The notes beneath the pieces are model-generated. The model saw only the letters and a program-made list of their open reading frames with translations, was not told the origin of the DNA and did no database searches. From contig CAJUEW010000017.1 of NCBI GenBank assembly GCA_910585465.1, positions 1 to 64,000 of the forward strand: a DNA stretch of 64,000 bases, read 5' to 3'. The translations under genes and the position numbers were made by a program. Every line of letters starts with the position of its first letter. The first letter of the stretch is position 1. Of the stretch, positions 33,872 to 42,314 are shown one piece after another. Origin of the DNA: an uncultured Lachnospiraceae bacterium (GTDB lineage Bacteria > Bacillota > Clostridia > Lachnospirales > Lachnospiraceae).

Positions 33872-35351
33872 AAACAGGAAACTCCATCTCCTCCACATAG
33901 ATCTCCTGAAACTCCGGATCTGCGGCAAGCTCCAGAAAGCCTGTCCTGGATGCCAGCTCCTCTGCCCGTTCATACTCCAGACGATTCAGCACCGCAATTT
34001 GCGCCCCTTCTCCCGCCGCATTGCCCACCGCACAGATCCGGTCCTTCAGTTCCAGGGGCAGCAAGCCGACAGCACAGGCGCTGTCTGGTTTCAGATAATT
34101 TCCAAATGCTCCCGCAAGAAGCAGCTTCTGAATCTGGCCGGACGCTATCCCTCTGTGTTTGCATAACAGACGGATTCCTGCGGCAATCGCCGCTTTTGCC
34201 AGCTGCAGCTCCCGGATATCTTTTTGAGTGATATATACCGCAGGTGTAAAATAGTACGTCTTTTTCATCCTGCCTGTCTCATCTATCAGCCCCTGCTCCA
34301 GCAGGCAGGCTACGGCATCCAGCAGTCCGGACCCGCAGATTCCTGTCGGTTCCGTCTCCCCTATTACGTGATAGCTGATTACACCATCCTTCAGATATAC
34401 ATGGTCTATGGCACCTGTACTGCCCCTCATGCCGCACATAATCTTTGCCCCCTCAAAGGCAGGTCCCGCAGCAGTTGAACAGGCAGTTAATCCAAAACGG
34501 TTTCCCAGCACCATTTCACCATTGGTCCCAATGTCCACAAGCAAAGTCATTTCATCATTTTTGTCCATTTCAGAAGCCAGAAGGCATCCTACCGTGTCGG
34601 CTCCCACAAATCCTCCGATCACCGGGAGCCAGCAAACCTCAGCCTGAGGATGGACCAAAATGCCGCATTGAGAGGCCTTCACCCGGACTGCTGATTTTAC
34701 CTTTGGTTCATAAGGAGCCAAAACCAGTGATTCTGTGGAAATTTCCAGAAACAGATGATGCATACAGGTATTTCCTACCATGACAATCTGTACAATTTCT
34801 TCCCAGCTGCTGCTGCATTCTCTGGCCGCCTCCCGTAAAAGGACAGTAACCGCTCTCCGGATACACCCGCTGAGCAAATCTGCCCCCTTTTCCATGGCAT
34901 AGCTGCTTCGCATCACCACATCCGCACCGTACTGCCTCTGAGGATTCAGCATACTTTTTACAGAAAGAAGCCTTCCTGTCAGGCCGTCCAGAAGATATAC
35001 AACTACCGATGTGGAGCCGAGGTCCACTGCTGCCAGAAGAGGATGCTCCACATCCTCCGGAAATTGCTCCGGAAGGAAATCAACCTCTCTTCTGCATCCT
35101 TCCATCAGTATCCGGGCATTTGGTCCTTCCCTTTTTTCTGTCTCCACAGTCATATCCTCATATATGGCTGTCTGGCACGCCAATGCAGACTTACCGTTTA
35201 TCTTTACTTTACATTTTCCGCAGCTTCCCTTTCCGCCGCAGGGTGAATCCGGGGTAAGGCCGGCCGCAATCTCTGCCTCAAGGACCGTCATCCCTTCACA
35301 GGCTTTGTAGATAATTTCCTCTTTTAAAAATGTAATTTTATATTCCTTCAC
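33870..35351 (-). CDS. RACE-type reductive activator of corrinoid proteins
   Basis: 493 residues. An N-terminal 2Fe-2S ferredoxin domain has Cys38, Cys44, Cys47 and Cys59 (SPCGGKGSCGKCKV). The rest is the DUF4445/ASKHA-like ATPase domain (AAVDLGSTSVVVYLLDG, LVDIGTNGEM, GICGSGLLDAV, LLAGAFGNYL). Such proteins use ATP to reduce inactive cob(II)alamin to cob(I)alamin on the corrinoid carrier. It is somewhat shorter than characterised RACE proteins of about 600 residues, mainly in the linker between the domains. Context with the corrinoid protein and two methyltransferases supports the role. Confidence 0.92.
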   Translation of the reverse strand: MKEYKITFLKEEIIYKACEGMTVLEAEIAAGLTPDSPCGGKGSCGKCKVKINGKSALACQTAIYEDMTVETEKREGPNARILMEGCRREVDFLPEQFPEDVEHPLLAAVDLGSTSVVVYLLDGLTGRLLSVKSMLNPQRQYGADVVMRSSYAMEKGADLLSGCIRRAVTVLLREAARECSSSWEEIVQIVMVGNTCMHHLFLEISTESLVLAPYEPKVKSAVRVKASQCGILVHPQAEVCWLPVIGGFVGADTVGCLLASEMDKNDEMTLLVDIGTNGEMVLGNRFGLTACSTAAGPAFEGAKIMCGMRGSTGAIDHVYLKDGVISYHVIGETEPTGICGSGLLDAVACLLEQGLIDETGRMKKTYYFTPAVYITQKDIRELQLAKAAIAAGIRLLCKHRGIASGQIQKLLLAGAFGNYLKPDSACAVGLLPLELKDRICAVGNAAGEGAQIAVLNRLEYERAEELASRTGFLELAADPEFQEIYVEEMEFPV

Positions 35352-35399
35352 ATCATTTTCCCCGCATTTTTAAATCGCTCCCATGCTGCCCCGGTATTC

Positions 35400-36830
35400 C
35401 TATGGAAAAAGTAATATGGAAAACAGCCCTGTAATCAAAACGGACAAAAGCATTCTCTCCAGCCATATCATAAGCATATCCTTGAATTTTACAGGAATCT
35501 CAGTTGCCATAAGGCATGGTACGAAGCTTGCCAGAAAAATTATGGAGGTTACAGGAATCACCGCCATCATATACCTTGTCCGAAGGCTCCATTCACCTAC
35601 GGTAACAAGAAGAGCCGGAATAGTGACTTCAATCAGGGACACTGCCGCGCCTGTGGATGCCGTGACCGCCTCTGAGGCCGGAATAGAAATCCGCATCAGC
35701 GGGTAAAACAGGTAACCCACCCACTTGATAAGAGGCGTATATGTATACAGCACAACTCCTGCCGTGGCAAAAAATGCCGTTCCGGAGGCCACTGTACCCA
35801 GCACAGCCAGAGTCTCATTCATAATATAGCCAATACGCTTCCCAAGACTCTCCTGGTGCTCCGCTGCCTCCAAAGCCTCGCTGACGGCAACCTGGACAAG
35901 CTTTTCTTTTATGACGCGCTCAGGCTGCGGAACTGCCCCGGAATAATAGTGATCCGGGATACTGCTGAGCGGATAGATATGGACTCCTATCAGGCTGACC
36001 AGCAATGTAATCAAAAATGCAGTCCAGAAATACAGGTTCCAGTATCCTCTCTCATTCAGTCCTGTATTGTTGGCTAAAACAAGCAGAAATCCCACAGATA
36101 CGGTTGAAAAGCTTGTTCCAATTACAACTGCCTCCCTCTCTGTCATTCTTCCTGTCTTATACTGGTCATTGACTGCAATATGCCCCACGGAAAAATTTCC
36201 CAGAAAGGCGGATACCATGATGACAGCCGCCCTGCCCGGAAGTCTGAATACCGGACGCATGAACGGACGCACCAGCACTCCTACAAAATCCACAAGCCCA
36301 TAGTCCACAAGCAGCGGAAGAAACAGGGAAGCAGCCGGTATGGAAATGCAGATGGTTACAAGTATATTATTCATGATAAACAGAAAAATACTTTTATCCC
36401 CAAGAGATGCCACCGGCCGGAAAAACCAGTCCATAAATCCCGGATTCCATCCAAAATACAGTGAAACCGCCGCGAAGCACAAAAGGATAAAGCCGATCAC
36501 CTTAAACACGGCGAACACAGCCGCCACTTTTGTCGTCCGCCAGAATTTATCCGGACGGATAAAAAACAAATCCACAATACTGTACATGCCGATGGCCCAT
36601 ACGATTGCCGGCATGGCGGGGAAGTTGCCCGTAAACAATGCTGCTTTTACAATGTTTGTAAAATGTGATACCAAAACATTGGATTGGCCTGCCACCAGTC
36701 CCCATTCCCATACTCCAATCCGAATCTGGTACTCAGGAACCCAGAAGTTAATAAAAAAAGCAAATATACCTATAAGCGAAAACAGAATGAATTTTACCCA
36801 TGCTGATATACTATATTTTTTCAGCTCCAT
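35400..36830 (-). CDS. YjiH-family membrane protein (nucleoside-recognition-type transporter)
   Basis: 476 residues, about 10-11 hydrophobic segments. YjiH-type motifs include FINFWVPEYQIRIGVW and two nucleoside-recognition/gate-like regions (PGRAAVIMVSAFLGNFSVGH and ISIPASEAVTASTGAAVSLIE). The ATG at 36830 follows GGGAGAG. The transported substrate is unknown. Being sandwiched between the RACE activator and the OYE-like enzyme, it may import the substrate of this locus. Confidence 0.8.
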   Translation of the reverse strand: MELKKYSISAWVKFILFSLIGIFAFFINFWVPEYQIRIGVWEWGLVAGQSNVLVSHFTNIVKAALFTGNFPAMPAIVWAIGMYSIVDLFFIRPDKFWRTTKVAAVFAVFKVIGFILLCFAAVSLYFGWNPGFMDWFFRPVASLGDKSIFLFIMNNILVTICISIPAASLFLPLLVDYGLVDFVGVLVRPFMRPVFRLPGRAAVIMVSAFLGNFSVGHIAVNDQYKTGRMTEREAVVIGTSFSTVSVGFLLVLANNTGLNERGYWNLYFWTAFLITLLVSLIGVHIYPLSSIPDHYYSGAVPQPERVIKEKLVQVAVSEALEAAEHQESLGKRIGYIMNETLAVLGTVASGTAFFATAGVVLYTYTPLIKWVGYLFYPLMRISIPASEAVTASTGAAVSLIEVTIPALLVTVGEWSLRTRYMMAVIPVTSIIFLASFVPCLMATEIPVKFKDMLMIWLERMLLSVLITGLFSILLFP

Positions 36831-36850
36831 AATACTCTCCCAGGTCTGCC

Positions 36851-38800
36851 CTAAATGTCCATGGCAGCATGATAACCCTGATAGACTGCCATACAAATAT
36901 TAGCGGGCCGGATACAGTCTCCAATCCGTTTTACCACAGGCGCGCTGTCCAGCAGCTTCTCAGCCACATCAGCTCTTGCGCGCTGGCCAACAGCACATAT
37001 GACCGAGCTTCCGGGCACCATTACCTCCTGTCCGTCCGCCATACAGAAAACGCCTTCCTCTGTAACGCGAAGTCCCTGATATCCCATATGACATACCACC
37101 TTCTGTTCCTCAAGCTCTTTCAGCAGAATCGGACGATGGCGGATATTGGCATCCGGAGCAAGCTCTTTTCTCATCTCGATTAAATGCACCTTTTTTCCGT
37201 CCCTTGCCAGGTGAATTGCACTCTCACAGCCTGCCAGACCGCCGCCAAGAACGATCACTTCATCTCCCTTTACTTTTTCCTTCTCTTTGTAATAATCATT
37301 TACGATCACCACATTCTCTCCGTCGATTCCCGGAAGAGGAGGTACAATAGGGCTGGAACCAACCGCGATAATCACCGCATCTGCATTCTCCTGCTCCGCA
37401 TATTCCGCAGTCACTTCCGTATTCAGGCGAATCTTTACACCTTCCAGACGGGCCTGCCTCTCCAGTGTGATGCCAAGCTCATACATCTCATGTTTAAAGT
37501 CAATGGCCTGCTCACACTTCAGAATTCCGCCAAGACTGTCGCTTTTTTCACAGAGGGTCACATCATGTCCTCTTCTGGCAGCAGTCACTGCAGCCTCCAG
37601 GCCCGCGACGCCTCCGCCCACAATCAGCACCTTTTTCTTCTTTCTTGCGGGAAGCAGGTCCATTCCCTCCCACTCCCGTCCAATCAGAGGATTCACAGAG
37701 CATCTCCTGGTCTGTGTTGCACCTCGCTCCGCCATACAGACAAAGCACCTTAGACACCTTACAATCTCATCCTCCCTGTTTTCCATTACCTTGTTCGGAA
37801 GCTCAGGGTCCGCCAGAAGCGCACGGCCCATCACAACTGCATCTACCCTGCCGGAGCCAATCAGCTCGTCCATCATCTTCGGATCATTCAGTCCTCCAAC
37901 CGTAGCTACAGGCTTTGATACATGCTTCTTAATCTCCTCTGCCAAAAATACATTGCATCCATGCTCACGGAACATGGACGGATGGGTAATCGAAAAGCCG
38001 AATTTATAGGAACCTGCGGACACATGGAACAGATCTACCAGATCCTCCACTGCCTGCGCAATCCGTACTCCCTCATCCAGTCCATAGCCGCCATCGAACA
38101 TCTCTGAACCGCTCATCCGGAACTCAATAGGAAATCCCGGCCCTACAGCCTCCCGGACAGCCGCCAGCGCTTCCCTTGCAAAACGGACACGGTTCTCCAG
38201 GCTTCCCCCGTACTCATCCGTCCTGTGGTTAAAATAAGGGGACAAAAACTGGTTAATCAGCCATCCATGGCCTCCGTGAACCATAATCATCTCAAATCCG
38301 CAGAGCTTTGCCAGCTTGGCATTATCATAATACGACTGTACAATTTCCTTAATCTGAGTCCTGGTGAGGGGCGTTACAGGAAGCCCGTCCGGCCGTGTGC
38401 CCTCGCTGGGTCCGTACTGAGTCATAGCTTCTTTTCTGCTCTTATCCAGAAGATAGGTTCCCGCATACTGACCGGAATGGGAAAATTCCACACTGGCTAC
38501 AGCTCCATGCCTTTTAATGGCATCTGCCGTATAGGTAAAGCTGGCAACAGAGCCTACGGTCTGTGTATTCAGGTGATAGGCGTGGGAGGCATCCGTGGGC
38601 GGATGAACCATAAGCTCACTGACTGTCACCGCGGCAGCGCCCCCCTTTGCCCGCAGCTCATAAAATGCTGTAGATTTAGATCCAATCGTACATTCCGGAG
38701 TAATTTCTGCCCCGCTCATAGGCGCGGAAAACATTCGATTGCGGAATGTTACGTTTCCAATCTTAATAGGTTTGCACAGATTCTTATATTTTCTCTTCAT
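36851..38800 (-). CDS. OYE-type NADH:flavin oxidoreductase with FAD/NAD domain (enoate reductase-like)
   Basis: 649 residues. The N-terminal old-yellow-enzyme TIM barrel binds FMN (about 1-340, HGGHGWLINQFLSPYFN). A 4Fe-4S cluster site has Cys349, Cys352, Cys355 and Cys367 (CLRCFVC then RRCSVNP). The C-terminal pyridine-nucleotide domain (about 385-640) has GGGVAGLEAA and a second GGGLAGCESA. This is the 2,4-dienoyl-CoA reductase/enoate reductase/BaiCD layout, which reduces activated C=C bonds in anaerobes. The substrate is unknown. Adjacent genes suggest an aromatic or methoxylated compound. Confidence 0.93.
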   Translation of the reverse strand: MKRKYKNLCKPIKIGNVTFRNRMFSAPMSGAEITPECTIGSKSTAFYELRAKGGAAAVTVSELMVHPPTDASHAYHLNTQTVGSVASFTYTADAIKRHGAVASVEFSHSGQYAGTYLLDKSRKEAMTQYGPSEGTRPDGLPVTPLTRTQIKEIVQSYYDNAKLAKLCGFEMIMVHGGHGWLINQFLSPYFNHRTDEYGGSLENRVRFAREALAAVREAVGPGFPIEFRMSGSEMFDGGYGLDEGVRIAQAVEDLVDLFHVSAGSYKFGFSITHPSMFREHGCNVFLAEEIKKHVSKPVATVGGLNDPKMMDELIGSGRVDAVVMGRALLADPELPNKVMENREDEIVRCLRCFVCMAERGATQTRRCSVNPLIGREWEGMDLLPARKKKKVLIVGGGVAGLEAAVTAARRGHDVTLCEKSDSLGGILKCEQAIDFKHEMYELGITLERQARLEGVKIRLNTEVTAEYAEQENADAVIIAVGSSPIVPPLPGIDGENVVIVNDYYKEKEKVKGDEVIVLGGGLAGCESAIHLARDGKKVHLIEMRKELAPDANIRHRPILLKELEEQKVVCHMGYQGLRVTEEGVFCMADGQEVMVPGSSVICAVGQRARADVAEKLLDSAPVVKRIGDCIRPANICMAVYQGYHAAMDI

Positions 38801-38825
38801 AATTATTTTTACCCTCCCAATATCT

Positions 38826-39596
38826 TTAGCCGAGATTCACACAAATTCCAAATTCCTGCAGAAGTCCTTTTTCCAGCTCCTTTTTATCCCGATACACTGT
38901 CTGAAATACCTTTTTGCCCTCCCGGACAGTCAGCTCCATATTTGTTAATGCTTTACTTCCCGAAGGCATACAAAGATTCACAATCCTCTTCTGTGTAAAA
39001 ATAACCCTTTCATTTCTGGCGCAGTAAAAATTCAACACCTGGAAGTCTGTCTCCTCCACCGATGCGTCCCGAAAGCACAGCACCTGCTTCCACTCTTTTC
39101 CGTGAAGCCGTTGGATGATAAAATCACCATTCGCGGCTCTTTCCACCCGGAACCGCTCTCCCGCCACAGTCTGCTCTCCTTCTTCCAGCCAAAGCAGCCC
39201 TTTCGGCCCCGGGCCTCCATATCCCACATCACAGAAGCCTTTTCTTCCTGCAATGTCCGTTACAAGCCCCATATGAGAGATCGGAGGAATATAGTCCCGG
39301 TTCCACAGTACCCGAGCCGCGACCGGATATACAAAAAGGCCCATAGATTCCAGCAGCCGCTTAAACAGAATATTTAATTCAAAACAATAGCCGCCCCTTC
39401 TCTTTTGAACAATCTTTTCAAAAAGAATGTCCTCATCCAGTTCAGGTACTTTACCAAAATCAATTACATCCAGATTTTCAAAGGGAATCTGCTCCAGATG
39501 AGATCGAATCAGCCGATCCAGGGTCTCTCCGTCCATCCGCGTAGGAATCTGGCACTTAATCCTTTCCATGTATGCCAATCTGTCTTCTTCTCTCAT
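38826..39596 (-). CDS. Arylamine N-acetyltransferase family protein
   Basis: 256 residues. The NAT catalytic triad is complete: Cys71 in RRGGYCFELN, His108 in PISHMGL and Asp123 in FCDVGYGG. NATs transfer acetyl or other acyl groups from CoA to arylamines and related amines. The ATG at 39596 follows AGAAGGAAG and gives the family start; the longer frame overlaps the terminator. It lies just after the terminator of the UroD/GPH operon, so it may have its own promoter or be read through. Confidence 0.92.
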   Translation of the reverse strand: MREEDRLAYMERIKCQIPTRMDGETLDRLIRSHLEQIPFENLDVIDFGKVPELDEDILFEKIVQKRRGGYCFELNILFKRLLESMGLFVYPVAARVLWNRDYIPPISHMGLVTDIAGRKGFCDVGYGGPGPKGLLWLEEGEQTVAGERFRVERAANGDFIIQRLHGKEWKQVLCFRDASVEETDFQVLNFYCARNERVIFTQKRIVNLCMPSGSKALTNMELTVREGKKVFQTVYRDKKELEKGLLQEFGICVNLG

Positions 39597-39619
39597 AATG
39601 CTTCCTTCTACCATGTAAG

Positions 39620-39653
39620 AAAAAACCCCGGAAAGGCCACCGCCTTTCCGGGG
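39620..39653 (-). terminator. Terminator of the GPH-UroD methyltransferase operon
   Basis: Minus strand CCCCGGAAAGGC and GCCTTTCCGGGG form a 12-bp stem followed by TTTTTT. Confidence 0.85.
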
Positions 39654-39666
39654 CACCAAATATCAG

Positions 39667-40677
39667 TTAAATCCCGTATACCTCTTTATTATATTTTTCA
39701 ATCTCGTCATCGATAATCGGGTCCACATGCGGGAACAGACAGCCCGGTGCTCCGTAGGTGATGCATGGGATAAAATGCCCGCCGGGTCCGTACTCCTTGC
39801 AGGCACGCCTTACCTCTTTACGGATCTCTTCCTCTGTGGAATCTTCACGATCCACGATGGAAGCATCAATCCCTCCCATCAGAGTCATTCTTCCGTTTAA
39901 CTGCTTCTGAAGCTTCGGAATATCATTCTCCGGGATCACACCCTGCCAGATATCAATTCCCAGATCTACCATATCCTCTACAATCTGCTCCATGAAGGAA
40001 TCTGCATGGTGCATGATGATGATTCCCTTGTCCTTCATATATTTATAGGTTTTCTCATACTGTGGTTTAATAAACTCACGCCAGGTTTCCGGTCTTACAA
40101 ACAGAGAATTTTTGGAACCCCAGTCATCATGGGAGAGCATTACATCCGGTTTCATATAATCCACAATCAGCTTCATATACTGATAACGATATTCTCCTAT
40201 CGCATTGCACAGATCCATCATATCTTCCGGCTCCAGCAGGAAATTCATCAGCATATCCTCAAATCCCATCAGAAAATGAAGTCTTTCAAATACACCTGTG
40301 GGCATAAATGCCATCACAAGCTGATCCTTGGCCCGAAGCTCCTCTGCCTGTTTGATAAATGGCTCCCACTGTTCCGGCTGTGAACAATTTGCCTCTAAAT
40401 CCGGCATCACAAGCTGATCCTTCCATTCGGTAATATCTTTAATTACCTTATTCCGCTCCGTAACGTGGGGCATGGCGGCAACCTGTCCCTCCGGCCACAA
40501 AATAGTCGTTCCAAAACGGTCAGTCAGCGGTTCCATACCCGCGTACCGTTTTCCTCTGATATACATAGACGCAGGGTTGGGCGGGAAAAACACATTTCCC
40601 TCATACTGTTTCACAAGCCTGTCCGGCTTTCCGTCCGGCTTTAAAGTTTCCAAAAAATTCTCCTTAGCTGTTAACAT
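39667..40677 (-). CDS. Uroporphyrinogen-decarboxylase-family corrinoid methyltransferase
   Basis: 336 residues of the UroD/MtaA-type TIM barrel. This family supplies the substrate:corrinoid methyltransferase of many demethylation systems. The second half has the expected region IIIMHHADSFMEQI, where a typical MtaA/MtbA protein has a zinc H-x-C motif; here it reads HHAD, so the usual Cys ligand is missing. A distal Cys pair remains in FIPCITYGAPGC. GGAGGTAAAA precedes the ATG at 40677. It is cotranscribed with the GPH transporter and separated by a terminator from the NAT gene. Probable role: demethylation of an imported methoxylated or methylated compound. Confidence 0.88.
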   Translation of the reverse strand: MLTAKENFLETLKPDGKPDRLVKQYEGNVFFPPNPASMYIRGKRYAGMEPLTDRFGTTILWPEGQVAAMPHVTERNKVIKDITEWKDQLVMPDLEANCSQPEQWEPFIKQAEELRAKDQLVMAFMPTGVFERLHFLMGFEDMLMNFLLEPEDMMDLCNAIGEYRYQYMKLIVDYMKPDVMLSHDDWGSKNSLFVRPETWREFIKPQYEKTYKYMKDKGIIIMHHADSFMEQIVEDMVDLGIDIWQGVIPENDIPKLQKQLNGRMTLMGGIDASIVDREDSTEEEIRKEVRRACKEYGPGGHFIPCITYGAPGCLFPHVDPIIDDEIEKYNKEVYGI

Positions 40678-40707
40678 GTTTTTTACCTCCAATATGCTTA
40701 TTCTGTA

Positions 40708-42099
40708 TTAACGTCTGGCATCAATTTCTGCCTGATACTGTACTACCTTATCTTTGGTGATCTTAAAGCCAACCAACAGCAGCACCATTCCCGCCAGACA
40801 CAGGATAGCAGGAACCAAAGCAAAGGCAATGGTCATTCCCTGGCGGGCACTTCCCTCCAGAACCACGCCTGACTGCCAGCCTACCGCCACCAGACATGCG
40901 CTGAGAATAACACCTCTCATAAACACACCCACCTTCAGCGGAAGATTCTGCAGACCCATAATCCAGCCCGATGCATCCCTTCCTGTCTTCCATGTAGCAT
41001 ATACAACCGTATCTGCGTACAGAGCCGGTGATGCGGCAAATGCCATTCCATAAAATACATGGGCAAGCGTCATAAGCCCGATGACAACCGTAGGATTGGT
41101 ATACATAATATAAATCAGAAACATGGAAGCTGCCATCCCTGCATAAGATACAATCATTGTCGTGCGGGAAGAAAGCTTCTTAGCAATATAGCGCATGGAA
41201 AATGCTCCCAGAATCGCTCCCAATGAAACACTGAGCGTATAGCCCTTCATAAGACCCGGATTTCCTGCCGCGTCGCGGAAATAATAAATTGCCGATGCAG
41301 CCGTTACAAACTTTACACACCATTTTGCCAGGTCTGCAAGCATCAGCACCATAAGAGGAGGGTTCTTAAACAGAGAAGCAAACATCTCCGAAATTGTTAC
41401 CTTTGTTTTATCATTACCCTTGGATGCCTGTTCTTCTGTCTCAACCTCTTCATATCCCTCTGTCATTTTAAAATGAGCAAAATAAGTCACCACCATTAAA
41501 ATTCCAAGACAAAAGGCTGCTGCTGCAAATTTGTTTTTCTCGCCCACAAACCCGGCCAGAAGTGTTGCAAACGGCAGGCCCAGATAAGAAAACAAAAGTC
41601 CGCCAATATTATTCCAGGTTGCACGTGAAGAAGCCAGCGTCGCTTTATCCTCCGGCGTTTTTCCTACTACGCTGACCAGCGTCGCATTTGCCACATATCC
41701 AAAGTTCCATACTACATGGGATAAAATGGCCGCTGCAATAATAACAACTGCAGACAGCATCTCATTTTCACTGATGCGCAGAAACATAAACGCATACAGA
41801 AACGGAACCATCCATGGTACAATCAGAAGCCAGGAACGGTAACGTCCCCATCTTTTTGCCTTTGTTCCGTTGATAATTCCCCCATACAGCCAGGAAAGGC
41901 ATGCATCCACTGTAGTAAATACCGAATTGATCATGCCTGCAATTACTGCGCTGAATCCGGCAAGATCTGTCAGAAATGTCATAAAGTAAAATGTCTCAAT
42001 ATTACTCATCAGGACAAATCCGGCATCCCCCACGCCGAAGAAATATTTCAGCGCCGGGCTCAGCCCCTTCTTTCCATTTCCGTTGTTTTCGTTGTTCAT
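40708..42099 (-). CDS. GPH/MFS-type cation symporter
   Basis: 463 residues with about 12 membrane segments of the glycoside-pentoside-hexuronide (MelB-like) family. Early motifs GVGDAGFVLMSNIETFYFMTFLTD and later KWCVKFVTAASAIYYF (both read in order) fit this family. A cytoplasmic acidic stretch (EEVETEEQASKGNDK) marks the central loop. First gene of the operon with the UroD-family methyltransferase, so it is the best candidate importer for that enzyme's substrate. Confidence 0.85.
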   Translation of the reverse strand: MNNENNGNGKKGLSPALKYFFGVGDAGFVLMSNIETFYFMTFLTDLAGFSAVIAGMINSVFTTVDACLSWLYGGIINGTKAKRWGRYRSWLLIVPWMVPFLYAFMFLRISENEMLSAVVIIAAAILSHVVWNFGYVANATLVSVVGKTPEDKATLASSRATWNNIGGLLFSYLGLPFATLLAGFVGEKNKFAAAAFCLGILMVVTYFAHFKMTEGYEEVETEEQASKGNDKTKVTISEMFASLFKNPPLMVLMLADLAKWCVKFVTAASAIYYFRDAAGNPGLMKGYTLSVSLGAILGAFSMRYIAKKLSSRTTMIVSYAGMAASMFLIYIMYTNPTVVIGLMTLAHVFYGMAFAASPALYADTVVYATWKTGRDASGWIMGLQNLPLKVGVFMRGVILSACLVAVGWQSGVVLEGSARQGMTIAFALVPAILCLAGMVLLLVGFKITKDKVVQYQAEIDARR

Positions 42100-42253
42100 A
42101 CTACCAAACCCCCTTTTTATATTCCACAGTCCCGTTTAGAAGCTACTGTGTTTTTTATTAGTATATATTTAATAGTTTTTTTCGTAAATCCGACATAGGG
42201 ATTCAATTATTTTCACAATATTCATACCTTTTGTACAATGTTATTCGTCAATA

Positions 42254-42282
42254 TTCACAATCGTTTTAAAAGATGTTATACT
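42254..42282 (+). promoter_or_regulatory. Promoter of PucR 2
   Basis: TTCACA at 42254-42259 and TATACT at 42277-42282 with a 17-base spacer. Confidence 0.65.
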
Positions 42283-42314
42283 TATTAAAAAAGCAGTCTT
42301 TGGAGGACCGATCC

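Noticed and set aside
42127..42160. CACAGT/ACTGTG dyad followed by T residues before the GPH transporter
   Set aside because: Six-bp arms with a long loop and no gene upstream on the plus strand to terminate; too weak to call.
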